Shown here: piece by piece, positions 55,401-61,935 of the stretch
How positions within the stretch are numbered: the first letter of the stretch is position 1
Layout: the number at the start of each line of letters is the position of its first letter
Assembly: GCA_004762155.1 (NCBI GenBank)
Contig: SIHP01000008.1
Coordinates: 1 to 64,000, forward strand
Reading direction: 5' to 3'
Origin: Flavobacteriaceae bacterium
GTDB taxonomy: Bacteria; Bacteroidota; Bacteroidia; Flavobacteriales; Flavobacteriaceae
DNA: 64,000 nt
Made by a program: the position numbers and the translations under genes
The notes under the pieces: generated by a model
What the model saw: the letters and a program-made list of their open reading frames with translations, nothing else
The model's database searches: none
Told to the model about the DNA's origin: nothing

Positions 55401-57283
55401 ATATCATCACCATTTAATTTTGATATTGCCTTATAAGGAACAGGATATTCTTGATTTCCAAATTCCAAAGTAGGATATTCAGCAGTTAACGAACTGCTTA
55501 ATTCGTTAGAAAATTTATCAAAACTATAGATTCCAGATGCTATAAAAGTTACTGTTATCCCAATATCTTCAATTTCACTTATAGACTCTGATATAGCTCC
55601 ACCTGAAGCCATATTTCCACTAGTAATTGTTCCGTCTTCAGAAATTTGGTATGTGTCTCCATTGGCATCCGTTAATAATACATCTTCACCGCCAGGTAAA
55701 ATACCTTGTTCTCCATTGGTACCTGTAATTACCCAAGCACCATTTTCATTTTGTTCGATAGACAAAATATCGTAATCTACTGTTGCAGTTGCTATTTCAC
55801 CTTGATCTCCTGTAATTATTTCTATTGGATGAATTTCCAGATCTATAACAATTTGTTCTCCTTCGCCAAAATTTTCATCATAAACGGTTACAATTTCTCC
55901 TTGAGCAAGTTGATTGTTTGTATTAACTAATATATTATCAAAATTAACAGCTAAACGAACGTAGTTTAGGTATGGGATTTTAACAAAACCTTTTCCAGAA
56001 ATAATACCATTTCTTTGGCTATTAATTTCGGTTAGGACTACAACAAAAGTTCCTGCAGTAATTCCGTCTCCAATATTTAATCCTGGGTGTGGTTCTTGGT
56101 TGTTAACTGCAACACGTTCAGGCACAATTCCACAATTATAATCTGCAGATTGATCTTCTTCTATGGCTGTAGTTATTTCTTGTGTTTCAGAAAAATCACT
56201 TTCCATAAACTTACATTTTCCACTTACTTTGTATTCGTATGTAGTTCCAGGTTTTAGGTGCCAAATAGTTGCCCAACTACTATTAGTTTGAATGTTAAAC
56301 CATTCTGCATCTGGATCATTAGCTTCCCTATAAGCAATTTTGTATTCCGTGTAAAGAGAAGGGTCTTCTTCCCAAAACACATTAAATTTACTTGTTCCTT
56401 TTGCTTCGGCATGGATGTTTAATGGAGGTGCGCAAGGTTCTGTTCTGGAAAACCAATAAATTTCACTTTTTCCTTCATTTCTAAATAAACCTATTTCTTC
56501 AGCACCCAGAAGTGCTTTTGCTTTAATTCTCCAAGCATATCTTTTTCCAGATAATAATAATGGTTGTGATGGACCATAAATAAAAGAAGTAGAGTATGTT
56601 GTGGTTTGAAAAAAAGGGACGGAAGAAAGAAAGGCAGTTTCTGGACTTACAGAATCATCCCAAATTTCTACGATACTTAATTCGTACTCCACATTACTTA
56701 CATTAATATGTCTAGGTGTCCATTGAAAAACAATGTTTTCTACATCATTTGGTTCTATATTAGTTTGATTTAAAGGTAAGTTAAGTAAAGGAGGTTCGTT
56801 TTTGAAAATATAAGTATTAACACAGGTTTTGGAAGACAGTCTGTTTCCTGTACTAAAATCATAAATTTCAAAGCAAAATTGATAACTACCTTCTGGAATT
56901 ACAGAGCTATAAACATTAGAGTTGATGCCTTGTAAGTTTTGTAATTCAAAATAAGGGGCTAATTCTAGGTTAGATAATACAAGAGGTGTACCTCCGCTAA
57001 TAAACAAAGGTTCAGCTCCAAGAACTAAATCTCTACTTTCGAAAGAAATACCATTTCCTTCAAAATAAACTTTTAAGCGTACTTGTTCGTTAATAACTGT
57101 AATATCGTTAAATAAGAGTTGTAATCTTAGCGGGCTATTAAGAGTACTCGGATCTGTATAATTATGAAAATAAACAGGAGCAGGTGGATTAACCTGAGGA
57201 ATAACGGTTATTGGATATTGTTGAGAAATAATCTGATTAAAACCAAATAATAGTGCTAAAAGCGTAAAAATTAATTTTTTCAT
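49496..57283 (-). CDS. Giant multidomain exported protein: TANFOR/FnIII-like N-terminus, zincin motif, kinase-like domain flanked by two A-B module pairs
   Basis: A 2595-residue protein with a signal peptide (MKKLIFTLLALLFGFNQIISQ). Residues ~20-375 (QYPITVIPQVNPPAPVYF, then FnIII-like sandwiches) resemble the TANFOR-type start of giant Bacteroidota proteins. H839-ELG-H843 within AAHELGHGVFGLEHPF is a zinc-protease-like motif. Residues ~1490-1560 include a hydrophobic, Gly-rich segment (ILDVGSLFLPGGQLTTLG), as seen before toxin tips in polymorphic toxins. From ~1658 come module pairs A1-B1, a protein-kinase-like domain (about 2090-2280: GSGGVGAIYSG loop, FIFKMD lysine, NLGDFIL and VVVIDM) and A2-B2. 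There is no T9SS tail. It starts 3 bases after the barrel gene, so an export or anchoring pair is likely. The toxin role is inferred, not shown. Confidence 0.82.
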   Translation of the reverse strand: MKKLIFTLLALLFGFNQIISQQYPITVIPQVNPPAPVYFHNYTDPSTLNSPLRLQLLFNDITVINEQVRLKVYFEGNGISFESRDLVLGAEPLFISGGTPLVLSNLELAPYFELQNLQGINSNVYSSVIPEGSYQFCFEIYDFSTGNRLSSKTCVNTYIFKNEPPLLNLPLNQTNIEPNDVENIVFQWTPRHINVSNVEYELSIVEIWDDSVSPETAFLSSVPFFQTTTYSTSFIYGPSQPLLLSGKRYAWRIKAKALLGAEEIGLFRNEGKSEIYWFSRTEPCAPPLNIHAEAKGTSKFNVFWEEDPSLYTEYKIAYREANDPDAEWFNIQTNSSWATIWHLKPGTTYEYKVSGKCKFMESDFSETQEITTAIEEDQSADYNCGIVPERVAVNNQEPHPGLNIGDGITAGTFVVVLTEINSQRNGIISGKGFVKIPYLNYVRLAVNFDNILVNTNNQLAQGEIVTVYDENFGEGEQIVIDLEIHPIEIITGDQGEIATATVDYDILSIEQNENGAWVITGTNGEQGILPGGEDVLLTDANGDTYQISEDGTITSGNMASGGAISESISEIEDIGITVTFIASGIYSFDKFSNELSSSLTAEYPTLEFGNQEYPVPYKAISKLNGDDIIKATVTFSDDTSYTKEDIIFKTKEGVSIPFNWNENGDEVTLTLIQAYDYAIEDIVATVFSKDESNKQLVIGSFKLVHLGAKLSNIELVIVPINNVNIESNIKTTINEIYNKAGVNFNISIADTLEVSQEIWDQNTNNTLDVGDSSLLTYYTDEENEILKHFKAQPAYEAGKYYIFLSDLPVSDIKTDGFMPLKGQFGFVFNTQNQGKIAAHELGHGVFGLEHPFKTYGIPESSTDFLMDYKNETNLSHMDWKKMHAPGLELYLFQNNDDGALYSTEYTTATNILKLIRCAYNNGNTDIDQELKDELTSLRKQIADEYDNLASRTATLIVQNEGEFKSVSIDVSINTDTEILKFNTLPNVDYSKTNDDTYMFDLGDITVSINTSSLKKLFDSEDPEKFKNYITVQQEYADSQPLLNYVTSLLVDNDLSNSDIEFLKTMTNCELEELSHQIRFKIIELLSNKWTLFEERENLILNLLQSTPVSSYDILLLNLQNNPEIYKTVFERIDAGDNDKAFLNEVFTIWSGSQYYKDSKYHIEDSGNYNPNIKDVAFYREFQKEIASFIYGETELACLSEIKNLSAKELNICISNATSNNILSLSLEDRKFIIEKFLENPTFVDDSEYNVVTGGDYEFQQSIVRLIKLIPDSVNKDDFMKYLSTELVTTTITYGTQQATSSEETIVHTLFSSTNDSGFLKGSNDYRKELIEGFQNLKLKSDSFKTEMATIYKDIENFDADALQKSRVLFYQNDYQNILERLWSDVNVFDFPDKDEDFYYSLETSLSKGVDPKVSITQKRRYGLLTSGTFIEEKKFDPFALILLINTAKLPTLHSFSETNADNEPIASYAPAILAHYATTVGDEQTESDTLFTILDVGSLFLPGGQLTTLGKMFYRLDKISSLASIAATYNRQENEDLANAFNMLSLATGVISLGDLFTGDTPKQILKNNATAIKNATPSEQANNLQEAATNFINVAENHTDQLDNYVASSKIEGDNVEVIEEIFQEAKTELGEVLSSSQIAKVDEAITALSNYRTTTKATNYRFEELGYTYDPLIQIDEFGDIDFFHYLKKGEEILKQGSTTITKDGVLVNRFNITPDLRGQEISKAIAARILEEDVKYIKSSYPSSNDAYKDNYIAFMKVYNVDKNNLEEAILATPDGKVFGGIHGWEPTQIEIKESGVDAIWIKPGTTIPRIIEYEFEKLGYYYKLESSNNVDGTTEIFHYLKKEGEEYKRFGNSNITSNGTMDENIVTIPKEIENLDVLDAVYKKLLTGDNEIKKIESEYVSEPGFADDYNAFMSAYNSDKNNFSEAALATPEGKVLGSDWEPTNLKFNDYGITLTWVKKSDMVTDAPSSSYKKLSEDIEEIYGDPDDLYENLSNTELHEKVQELITASNLPEPFKDNLLKIEEYHELKNIVRIGGETLFDLASSTDPILANYAITLAKARTTIATDADFKVFVSQAETIHQLKPAIDVDEITNGSGGVGAIYSGKLEEGGEEFIFKMDRDMKLLGGLDDIEKSLINLEPYKGAILYGRNRVMMPNGIWREAVTMEKIKGYDLTSIQSRLLRGEDLDIDNIGFTQITQSHLDAIDEIIEKLSIKDSSFDEVNLGDFILTNNPDRPVVVIDMLLVPGKRDLQHGLTASGKPVRETIEELIEAQKKITTPTTNPIKYEFEELGYIYEPTISTNSAGTTTFNHYLKKEGEEDIRLGVSFINKDGELENTFRIEEVELRKKEISKAIILRLLEEDISYISSSYPSTNSKFFDNFIEFMKVYNPSLNNDVEAALATPSGKVLGGIHGWIPTEINIIDSGVNVRWVKNSDAIKYKFEELGYAYESRKSEDLDEPGSTTIEYRLQKEEGGKFIPFGHSTLTSDGVLKDHNLTVPAAIRENQVSKAVYDDLLKENIKIIEAEYPNEVDLSDNYDAFMLVYTSDKNNFVEAAQATPEGKALGTDWIATDVKINDTEITLTWVKKNNNTADE
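49510..52310 (-). repeat. Two A-B pairs of a ~150-residue module flanking a kinase-like domain
   Basis: Four related modules start Y-x-F-E-x-L-G-Y-x-Y and end (V/I)-x-W-(V/I)-K. Approximate DNA extents are A1 51845-52310, B1 51390-51838, A2 49975-50432 and B2 49515-49970. Type A has SSYPS, FMKVYN, ATPxGKVxGGIHGWxPT and a SGV near its end; type B has an acidic YxxE in place of SSYPS, DKNNFxEAxxATPEGKxLG and DW in place of GGIHGW. The order A-B, kinase-like insert, A-B indicates duplication of an A-B unit. I know no named domain matching it. Confidence 0.75.
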
Positions 57284-57286
57284 ATG

Positions 57287-59785
57287 TTATTTCTTTATAA
57301 TGTATTTTAATTCAAACTGATTTGGATCTGTGTGATTTACAGATTCTTTAATATAAAAATCAATGATTTTGGTAATAATGTATAGCTGTATTTTCTGTTT
57401 GTTTTCATCCTGATCCCACATCTTGAAAATATTTTCCTTCTCAACTTCAATTACTTTTGCTAAATAAATGTCAGGCTTTTTTACATCCTTTAAGGTCCTA
57501 TATTTTGTTACGTACGTAAGCATCCAACGATGACTTATTAAACGAGCTAGTGCTGCATTAGGTTTTTGAATAATCTCTTGGTATTCTTGTTGTGATGCAT
57601 CAGAGGCTCTGTTTCGTTGCTCTATGCTAATTTTAGTGAAATCATGATTATCAACATTAGTTTGTGCTCTTACAAATTCTTTTTCAAACGCATAATCAAG
57701 TCGATTCATGTCTTTTTGGAGTTCTTTTATTGTCTCGTAAATTAATTGTTGATATCCAGCAAGAAAATCTTCATAACGATATAATTCTTTTAAGTACTGT
57801 ATAGCTTTAACTTTATACTTTCTAATATCTTTTTCTTTTGATGTAGTTTTTCTAAGTGTTGACAGTTCATCCTTTTTATAACTAGGGATATAGTCAAATC
57901 TTATGTGGTTTTGAAGTTGTTGTAGTTTTAGGTTTACTTCAGGTATTGTACCATAATAAAGAGAATCTCTGTAACGGAAATTCATCTTTTTACCTTTTTT
58001 AGTTTTTGTTTTCTTTTTAAGCTTTTTTTCTTTTTTCTTTCGTTTAGGTAGTTTGATTTTAAATTTATCAAAAATATAATTGTACCCAAAAGTTGCTGTA
58101 AAACTTTGATCTGATGTAGTTCCTCCTCTGAATTGAGATAATAAATTAAGGCTAAAATTATGTTTCTTCTTGTAACTATAGCTGCTACCAATGCGTATAT
58201 TGGTTACTTGACTTTGGGTAGCTCCATTGTTTTTACTTTGGTTATAACTTATAGATCCATTAGTTCTTAATTGTTTTTCAAAAAAAAGTTTATTCACCGA
58301 TAAAATAGGTCCAAAAGTAGTAGAGGTCTCAGTTCCAATAGTGCTATAACTCACATTTATAGAAGTAGATATGTTTAAGTCATTGTTAGGGTATTTAATG
58401 CTATAAGAAGCGTTACCATTGTAAAATTTAGAATCACCATTTTCAACAGTATTCCCTCCTTGTCTATTAACTGCGTTTTGAAAAGACAAAGCCATTGCAA
58501 TATTTTGTTTTTTTGCTTCAGTATTTTTTAAAATATAATTGATGTTTAAGTTTGCGTTCTTTGAAATTTGTTGAAAATCTAACGTATCTAAATTATCTGT
58601 TTGCGCTACTTCATTTATGTAGTCAAATTGGTTTTTTATATTGGTGTATGATTGAAAGTTTGAGTATGCACCTGATATGTTTAGTTTTTCAGAAGCATTG
58701 TAGGTAACATTAACAGCACTCACGACACGTTTTAGTTGCGAGCTTTTTTCATTATTTAAATCATCTTTTTGTAACCCTCCATTAAAAGAAATAGCTATTT
58801 TATTGTCTAGAATATTTTGAGTAGCATTTATGGTAATGTTTTCTAAATCATTATTAAAAAAATAAGCTCCAAGAGTACGGTATTCAGGATCAATATGCTC
58901 GTATTCAATACCTATGGATCCTTTTCCTACAGTATATGAAAAACCTAAGTTGTAAGCTTTGTATTTGTTTGTAGTAATGTTGGTTTTTAATAATGAAGAA
59001 AATAAGTTAGGGTTAGATTCTGCTTCTTCAGCATTTGTATCTTCTGTAATTGTTGATAACGCAATTTCTGCATTGATCTCTCCTTGGTCAAAAAGCTTTA
59101 CATTACTTTCTAAACTTATTACAATATTGTCTTTTGGTTGTAATTCAAGTTCAAGCGGAACAGGGTTTTTTATGGAGTTTTTATCATCCTTAGCTTTAAA
59201 TAGAATAGCAGCTAAAGAGAATTTATTGAAATCGTATTTCGCTTTTAAAGCATATCCCATTCGTTTATATGAAGGTTCTGAAGTTGTGTCGTCTTCGTTA
59301 TATTCAGAAGCTTCTAGTAGCCTACCATACATAGCACTAATATTCCATTTGCCTTTTGGGGTAAGATCTATTCCTAATCCTGTAAATTGGTGGCCATTAA
59401 GAGTGTAAGGAGAAAAATTCATGCTTACATCTCCTATGTGGGCAGTAACCCATTTATAAGAAGGATGTATACTTAAGCGATTAAAAGAAAATGGATTACT
59501 ACTTTCGAATTTTTGGTTTGAATAACTAAATGAAAAGGGGATGTTGTAAACGTTACTAATATTTAGGTTTATATTTCCAGATAAAAAATAGGTGAACGGA
59601 TCTCTGTTAGATATACCTTCATAGTATACCGCATTAGCTGAGACTCCACCAGTTAGTTTAAATAACTTCGCTTTACCAATTTGACCAATATCTTGACCTA
59701 ATATTGTTGTGATATTTATCAATAAAAAATAACAAAATAATATCTTTTTAATTAAGTTGTCTTTTCTTTTAGTTTCCTTACTCAT
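57287..59785 (-). CDS. Outer-membrane beta-barrel protein with a Lys-rich linker and C-terminal helical domain
   Basis: An 832-residue protein. The hydrophobic segment ILFCYFLLINITTILGQ is the signal peptide, preceded by a basic tail. Residues ~30-570 alternate as amphipathic beta strands (FTYFLSGNINLNI, SIGIEYEHI, FKFSLAAILF and similar), a large outer-membrane barrel. A basic linker at ~585-610 (KLPKRKKKEKKLKKKTKTKK) leads into ~220 helix-rich residues with a conserved-looking ISHRWMLTYVTKYRTLKDV. The gene ends 3 bases before the 2595-residue gene, so the barrel is a candidate exporter or anchor of that protein. A palindrome lies upstream. The function is not known to me. Confidence 0.75.
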   Translation of the reverse strand: MSKETKRKDNLIKKILFCYFLLINITTILGQDIGQIGKAKLFKLTGGVSANAVYYEGISNRDPFTYFLSGNINLNISNVYNIPFSFSYSNQKFESSNPFSFNRLSIHPSYKWVTAHIGDVSMNFSPYTLNGHQFTGLGIDLTPKGKWNISAMYGRLLEASEYNEDDTTSEPSYKRMGYALKAKYDFNKFSLAAILFKAKDDKNSIKNPVPLELELQPKDNIVISLESNVKLFDQGEINAEIALSTITEDTNAEEAESNPNLFSSLLKTNITTNKYKAYNLGFSYTVGKGSIGIEYEHIDPEYRTLGAYFFNNDLENITINATQNILDNKIAISFNGGLQKDDLNNEKSSQLKRVVSAVNVTYNASEKLNISGAYSNFQSYTNIKNQFDYINEVAQTDNLDTLDFQQISKNANLNINYILKNTEAKKQNIAMALSFQNAVNRQGGNTVENGDSKFYNGNASYSIKYPNNDLNISTSINVSYSTIGTETSTTFGPILSVNKLFFEKQLRTNGSISYNQSKNNGATQSQVTNIRIGSSYSYKKKHNFSLNLLSQFRGGTTSDQSFTATFGYNYIFDKFKIKLPKRKKKEKKLKKKTKTKKGKKMNFRYRDSLYYGTIPEVNLKLQQLQNHIRFDYIPSYKKDELSTLRKTTSKEKDIRKYKVKAIQYLKELYRYEDFLAGYQQLIYETIKELQKDMNRLDYAFEKEFVRAQTNVDNHDFTKISIEQRNRASDASQQEYQEIIQKPNAALARLISHRWMLTYVTKYRTLKDVKKPDIYLAKVIEVEKENIFKMWDQDENKQKIQLYIITKIIDFYIKESVNHTDPNQFELKYIIKK

Positions 59786-59942
59786 ATTTATATCGCTTAA
59801 TTTTGAAGTGATAATTGTTGTTGTAACCTTTTCAAAAAGGTTATTTTATTAACATTTACGCCTCCTTTTTTGTTTTAAGCTATTAGGTAGTTTTTGGTTT
59901 ATTTTAAGGGGTTAAAAGTATATTAAACTAAAAATGTAGAAA

Positions 59943-59958
59943 CCCCTGTTTTCAGGGT
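59943..59958. promoter_or_regulatory. Palindrome CCCTG-TTTT-CAGGG upstream of the barrel gene
   Basis: Bases 59944-59957 repeat the CCCTG-N4-CAGGG core found upstream of the 1541-residue gene. It lies about 160 bases before the barrel start, in the 303-base spacer that separates that gene from the tRNA. The rest of the spacer is AT-rich and holds a small AACCTTTT-C-AAAAAGGTT hairpin near 59827-59843. A shared regulator is inferred. Confidence 0.45.
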
Positions 59959-60039
59959 TTTTTATGTTGCCCCAAGTTTTAGAGTAAAAGGAGAGTTATA
60001 GAAAAAGAATTTTCTTAGGGTTATAAAGTAAAAATTTAT

Positions 60040-60082
60040 AAAACAAAAAACACCTACAAATAAATGTAAGTGTTTTTGTTTT
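60040..60082 (-). terminator. Terminator of the tRNA gene
   Basis: An imperfect A/T-rich stem with ACACTTACA/TGTAGGTGT in its centre (60040-60060 with 60065-60082) lies 6 bases past the 3' end of the tRNA on the minus strand and is flanked by T-runs. Confidence 0.75.
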
Positions 60083-60088
60083 AAGAAG

Positions 60089-60162
60089 TGGTCCCACGAG
60101 GACTCGAACCTCGGACCACCTGATTATGAGTCAGGTGCTCTAACCAACTGAGCTATAGGACC
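60089..60162 (-). tRNA. tRNA with CAU anticodon (elongator Met, or Ile2 if lysidine-modified)
   Basis: A 74-nt cloverleaf. The acceptor stem GGTCCTA/TGGGACC, D-arm AGCTCAGTTGGTTAGAGC, anticodon stem CCTGA/TCAGG with loop CTCATAA, and T-arm CGAGG-TTCGAGT-CCTCG are all visible. The anticodon stem lacks the three G-C pairs of initiator tRNA, so it is not tRNA-fMet. CCA is not encoded. Distinguishing elongator Met from Ile2 would need comparison with the other CAU tRNAs of the genome. Confidence 0.95.
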
Positions 60163-60225
60163 TCTTAAATTCGGATTGCAAATTTAGAGTTTTTTTTCAA
60201 TTTACAAAGCTTTTTTTAATTTTTT

Positions 60226-61197
60226 TTAAACATTTCTGTTCATTAAATTATTTCCAAACAATTCTAATCCCTTCTTTGCTTCGTCTGATATGTTTAAGGG
60301 TTTTAAGCTTTCAAAAGACTTATTTGTGTAGTGTTCAATAAGTTCTTGTGTAGCTTCGGGTATGTTGTTTTGTTGAAAAACACGAGAAACTTCCACTATT
60401 TTTGTAGAATTATCTTCTAGTTTTTGTTTGTAAAAAAACTTTAGTTTCTCTTTATCTTCTTTGTTAGCAACTTCTAAAGCTTTTAAGTATAAGAATGTTT
60501 TCTTGTTTTCTATAATATCACCACCAACTTGTTTACCAAAAGTTTCCGGGTTTCCAAAAGTATCTAAATAATCATCTTGTAATTGAAAAGCAATTCCTAG
60601 GTTTAAACCAAAGTTATAAATAAGATTTGCTTGTTCTTCATCAGTTTCAGCAATAATGGCTCCCATTTTTAAGGCAGCAGCAACCAAAACAGATGTTTTT
60701 AAAGTAATCATTTTAATATATTCTTCAATAGTAACATCGTTTCGAGTTTCAAAATCTACATCTAATTGTTGTCCGTCACAAACCTCAAGAGCGGTTTTAC
60801 TAAATAATTTAGCCAATTGTTGAAAAACAGTAGGTTTATAGTTTTCAAAATATTGATATGCTAAAATAAGCATAGCATCACCAGATAAAATTCCAGTATT
60901 TATATCCCATTTTTCATGAACAGTTTGTTTACCTCTCCTTAGTGGTGCATCGTCCATAATATCATCATGAACCAAAGTGAAATTATGAAAAGTTTCTACA
61001 GCCAATGCAGCTGGTAATGCTGCTTTGTGATCACCTGAAAAAATATCAGTTGCTATTAAAGTTAAAATTGGTCTAATTCTTTTTCCGCCTAATTGTAAAA
61101 TATAATTTACGGGAGCGTATAAGTTTTTAGGTTCTCTTTTAAAATCTTGTGACTCTAAATATTGAATAAAGTCTGAATGATATTTAATTAAATCCAA
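60226..61197 (-). CDS. Polyprenyl (geranylgeranyl/farnesyl-type) diphosphate synthase
   Basis: A 323-residue all-helical trans-prenyltransferase that chains isopentenyl units onto an allylic diphosphate for quinone or cell-wall lipid carriers. The two Asp-rich motifs are D78-DIM-D82 (LVHDDIMDDAPLRRG) and D208-DYL-D212 (FQLQDDYLDTFGN), with GGKRIRP and the Gln-Asp context also present. The residues before the first motif (TFHNFTL) lack an obvious bulky pair, so product length is uncertain. It is transcribed away from the TetR operon, with about 125 bases between the starts. Confidence 0.93.
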   Translation of the reverse strand: MDLIKYHSDFIQYLESQDFKREPKNLYAPVNYILQLGGKRIRPILTLIATDIFSGDHKAALPAALAVETFHNFTLVHDDIMDDAPLRRGKQTVHEKWDINTGILSGDAMLILAYQYFENYKPTVFQQLAKLFSKTALEVCDGQQLDVDFETRNDVTIEEYIKMITLKTSVLVAAALKMGAIIAETDEEQANLIYNFGLNLGIAFQLQDDYLDTFGNPETFGKQVGGDIIENKKTFLYLKALEVANKEDKEKLKFFYKQKLEDNSTKIVEVSRVFQQNNIPEATQELIEHYTNKSFESLKPLNISDEAKKGLELFGNNLMNRNV

Positions 61198-61272
61198 ATC
61201 TGTTTTTTTTCTGTAAAAGTAAGGTAAACTTAAGAATGATTAAAGTGAATGTTAAAAAATTGTAAAAACTTT

Positions 61273-61312
61273 GGAAACTTTTATTGTTTCTAAAGTTTCC
61301 ATTGTATATTTG
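61273..61312 (+). promoter_or_regulatory. Promoter with embedded palindromic operator for the TetR-efflux operon
   Basis: GGAAACTTT (61273-61281) and AAAGTTTCC (61292-61300) form a perfect 9-bp inverted repeat. A -33-like TTG (61284-61286) lies 18 bases before TATATTTG (61305-61312), which matches TAnnTTTG. The palindrome thus lies across the spacer and -33 region, the position at which a bound TetR dimer would block transcription of its own operon. The ATG follows 10 bases after the -7 box, so the leader is very short. Confidence 0.6.
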
Positions 61313-61321
61313 TCCTTGATT

Positions 61322-61933
61322 ATGGAAGATAAAATATTAGAAAAGGCAGGAAAGATGTTCTTAAACTTAGGGTTTAAGAGTGTTACTATGGATGATATAG
61401 CCAGGGAGTTGGGTATGTCTAAAAAAACATTATACAAGTATTTTTCAAATAAAGCCTCTTTGGTAAGTGCTTCAACAAGAGCTGTTCATCTAGAAATAGA
61501 AAAGATGATTGAATTTGTAAAATCTCAAGAATATAATGCCATTGAAGAGGAGTTTGCTATTAAAGCTATTTTTAAAGAAATGCTTAAGAATGCAAAGGAA
61601 TCTCCAATGTATCAGTTGAAAAAGTATTATCCTGAAACGTATGTAGAGCTTATGGAGCGAGAAGAGTGTATGTTTAAAGAGTGTAATGGAGATAATTTAC
61701 AGAAAGGTATTACGCAAGGACTTTATAGAGAGAATTTAGATATAGAAAAAGTGATGGCATTTTATTTTATTCTAATTTTTGCTGTTCATGATGAGGGATT
61801 GATGGATAATAGTGTAGAAGAATTATTTGCAATTGAATACAAGGTTTTAGAATATCATATACGAGCAATTGCAACAGAAAAAGGAGTAAAGGAGTTAGAA
61901 AAACAATTAAAAATAATTAATCAAAATAAGTAA
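61322..61933 (+). CDS. TetR/AcrR-family transcriptional regulator
   Basis: A 203-residue regulator. The N-terminal helix-turn-helix is KAGKMFLNLGFKSVTMDDIARELGMSKKTLYKYFSNKASL, with a ligand-binding helical C-terminus. It is first in an operon with TolC- and membrane fusion protein-type efflux genes (2-4 bases apart), so it probably represses them until a toxic ligand binds. The ATG at 61322 is chosen to match the family start just before the helix-turn-helix; an upstream in-frame ATG would lie inside the operator. Confidence 0.93.
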   Translation: MEDKILEKAGKMFLNLGFKSVTMDDIARELGMSKKTLYKYFSNKASLVSASTRAVHLEIEKMIEFVKSQEYNAIEEEFAIKAIFKEMLKNAKESPMYQLKKYYPETYVELMEREECMFKECNGDNLQKGITQGLYRENLDIEKVMAFYFILIFAVHDEGLMDNSVEELFAIEYKVLEYHIRAIATEKGVKELEKQLKIINQNK

Positions 61934-61935
61934 TA

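Noticed and set aside
59943..59965. CCCTG hairpin plus T-run read as a plus-strand terminator
   Set aside because: No plus-strand gene lies upstream for many kilobases; the twin motif at 48710 favours a regulatory site.
60089..60162. Initiator tRNA-fMet
   Set aside because: The anticodon stem is CCTGA/TCAGG rather than one with three consecutive G-C pairs, and the first acceptor pair is G-C.
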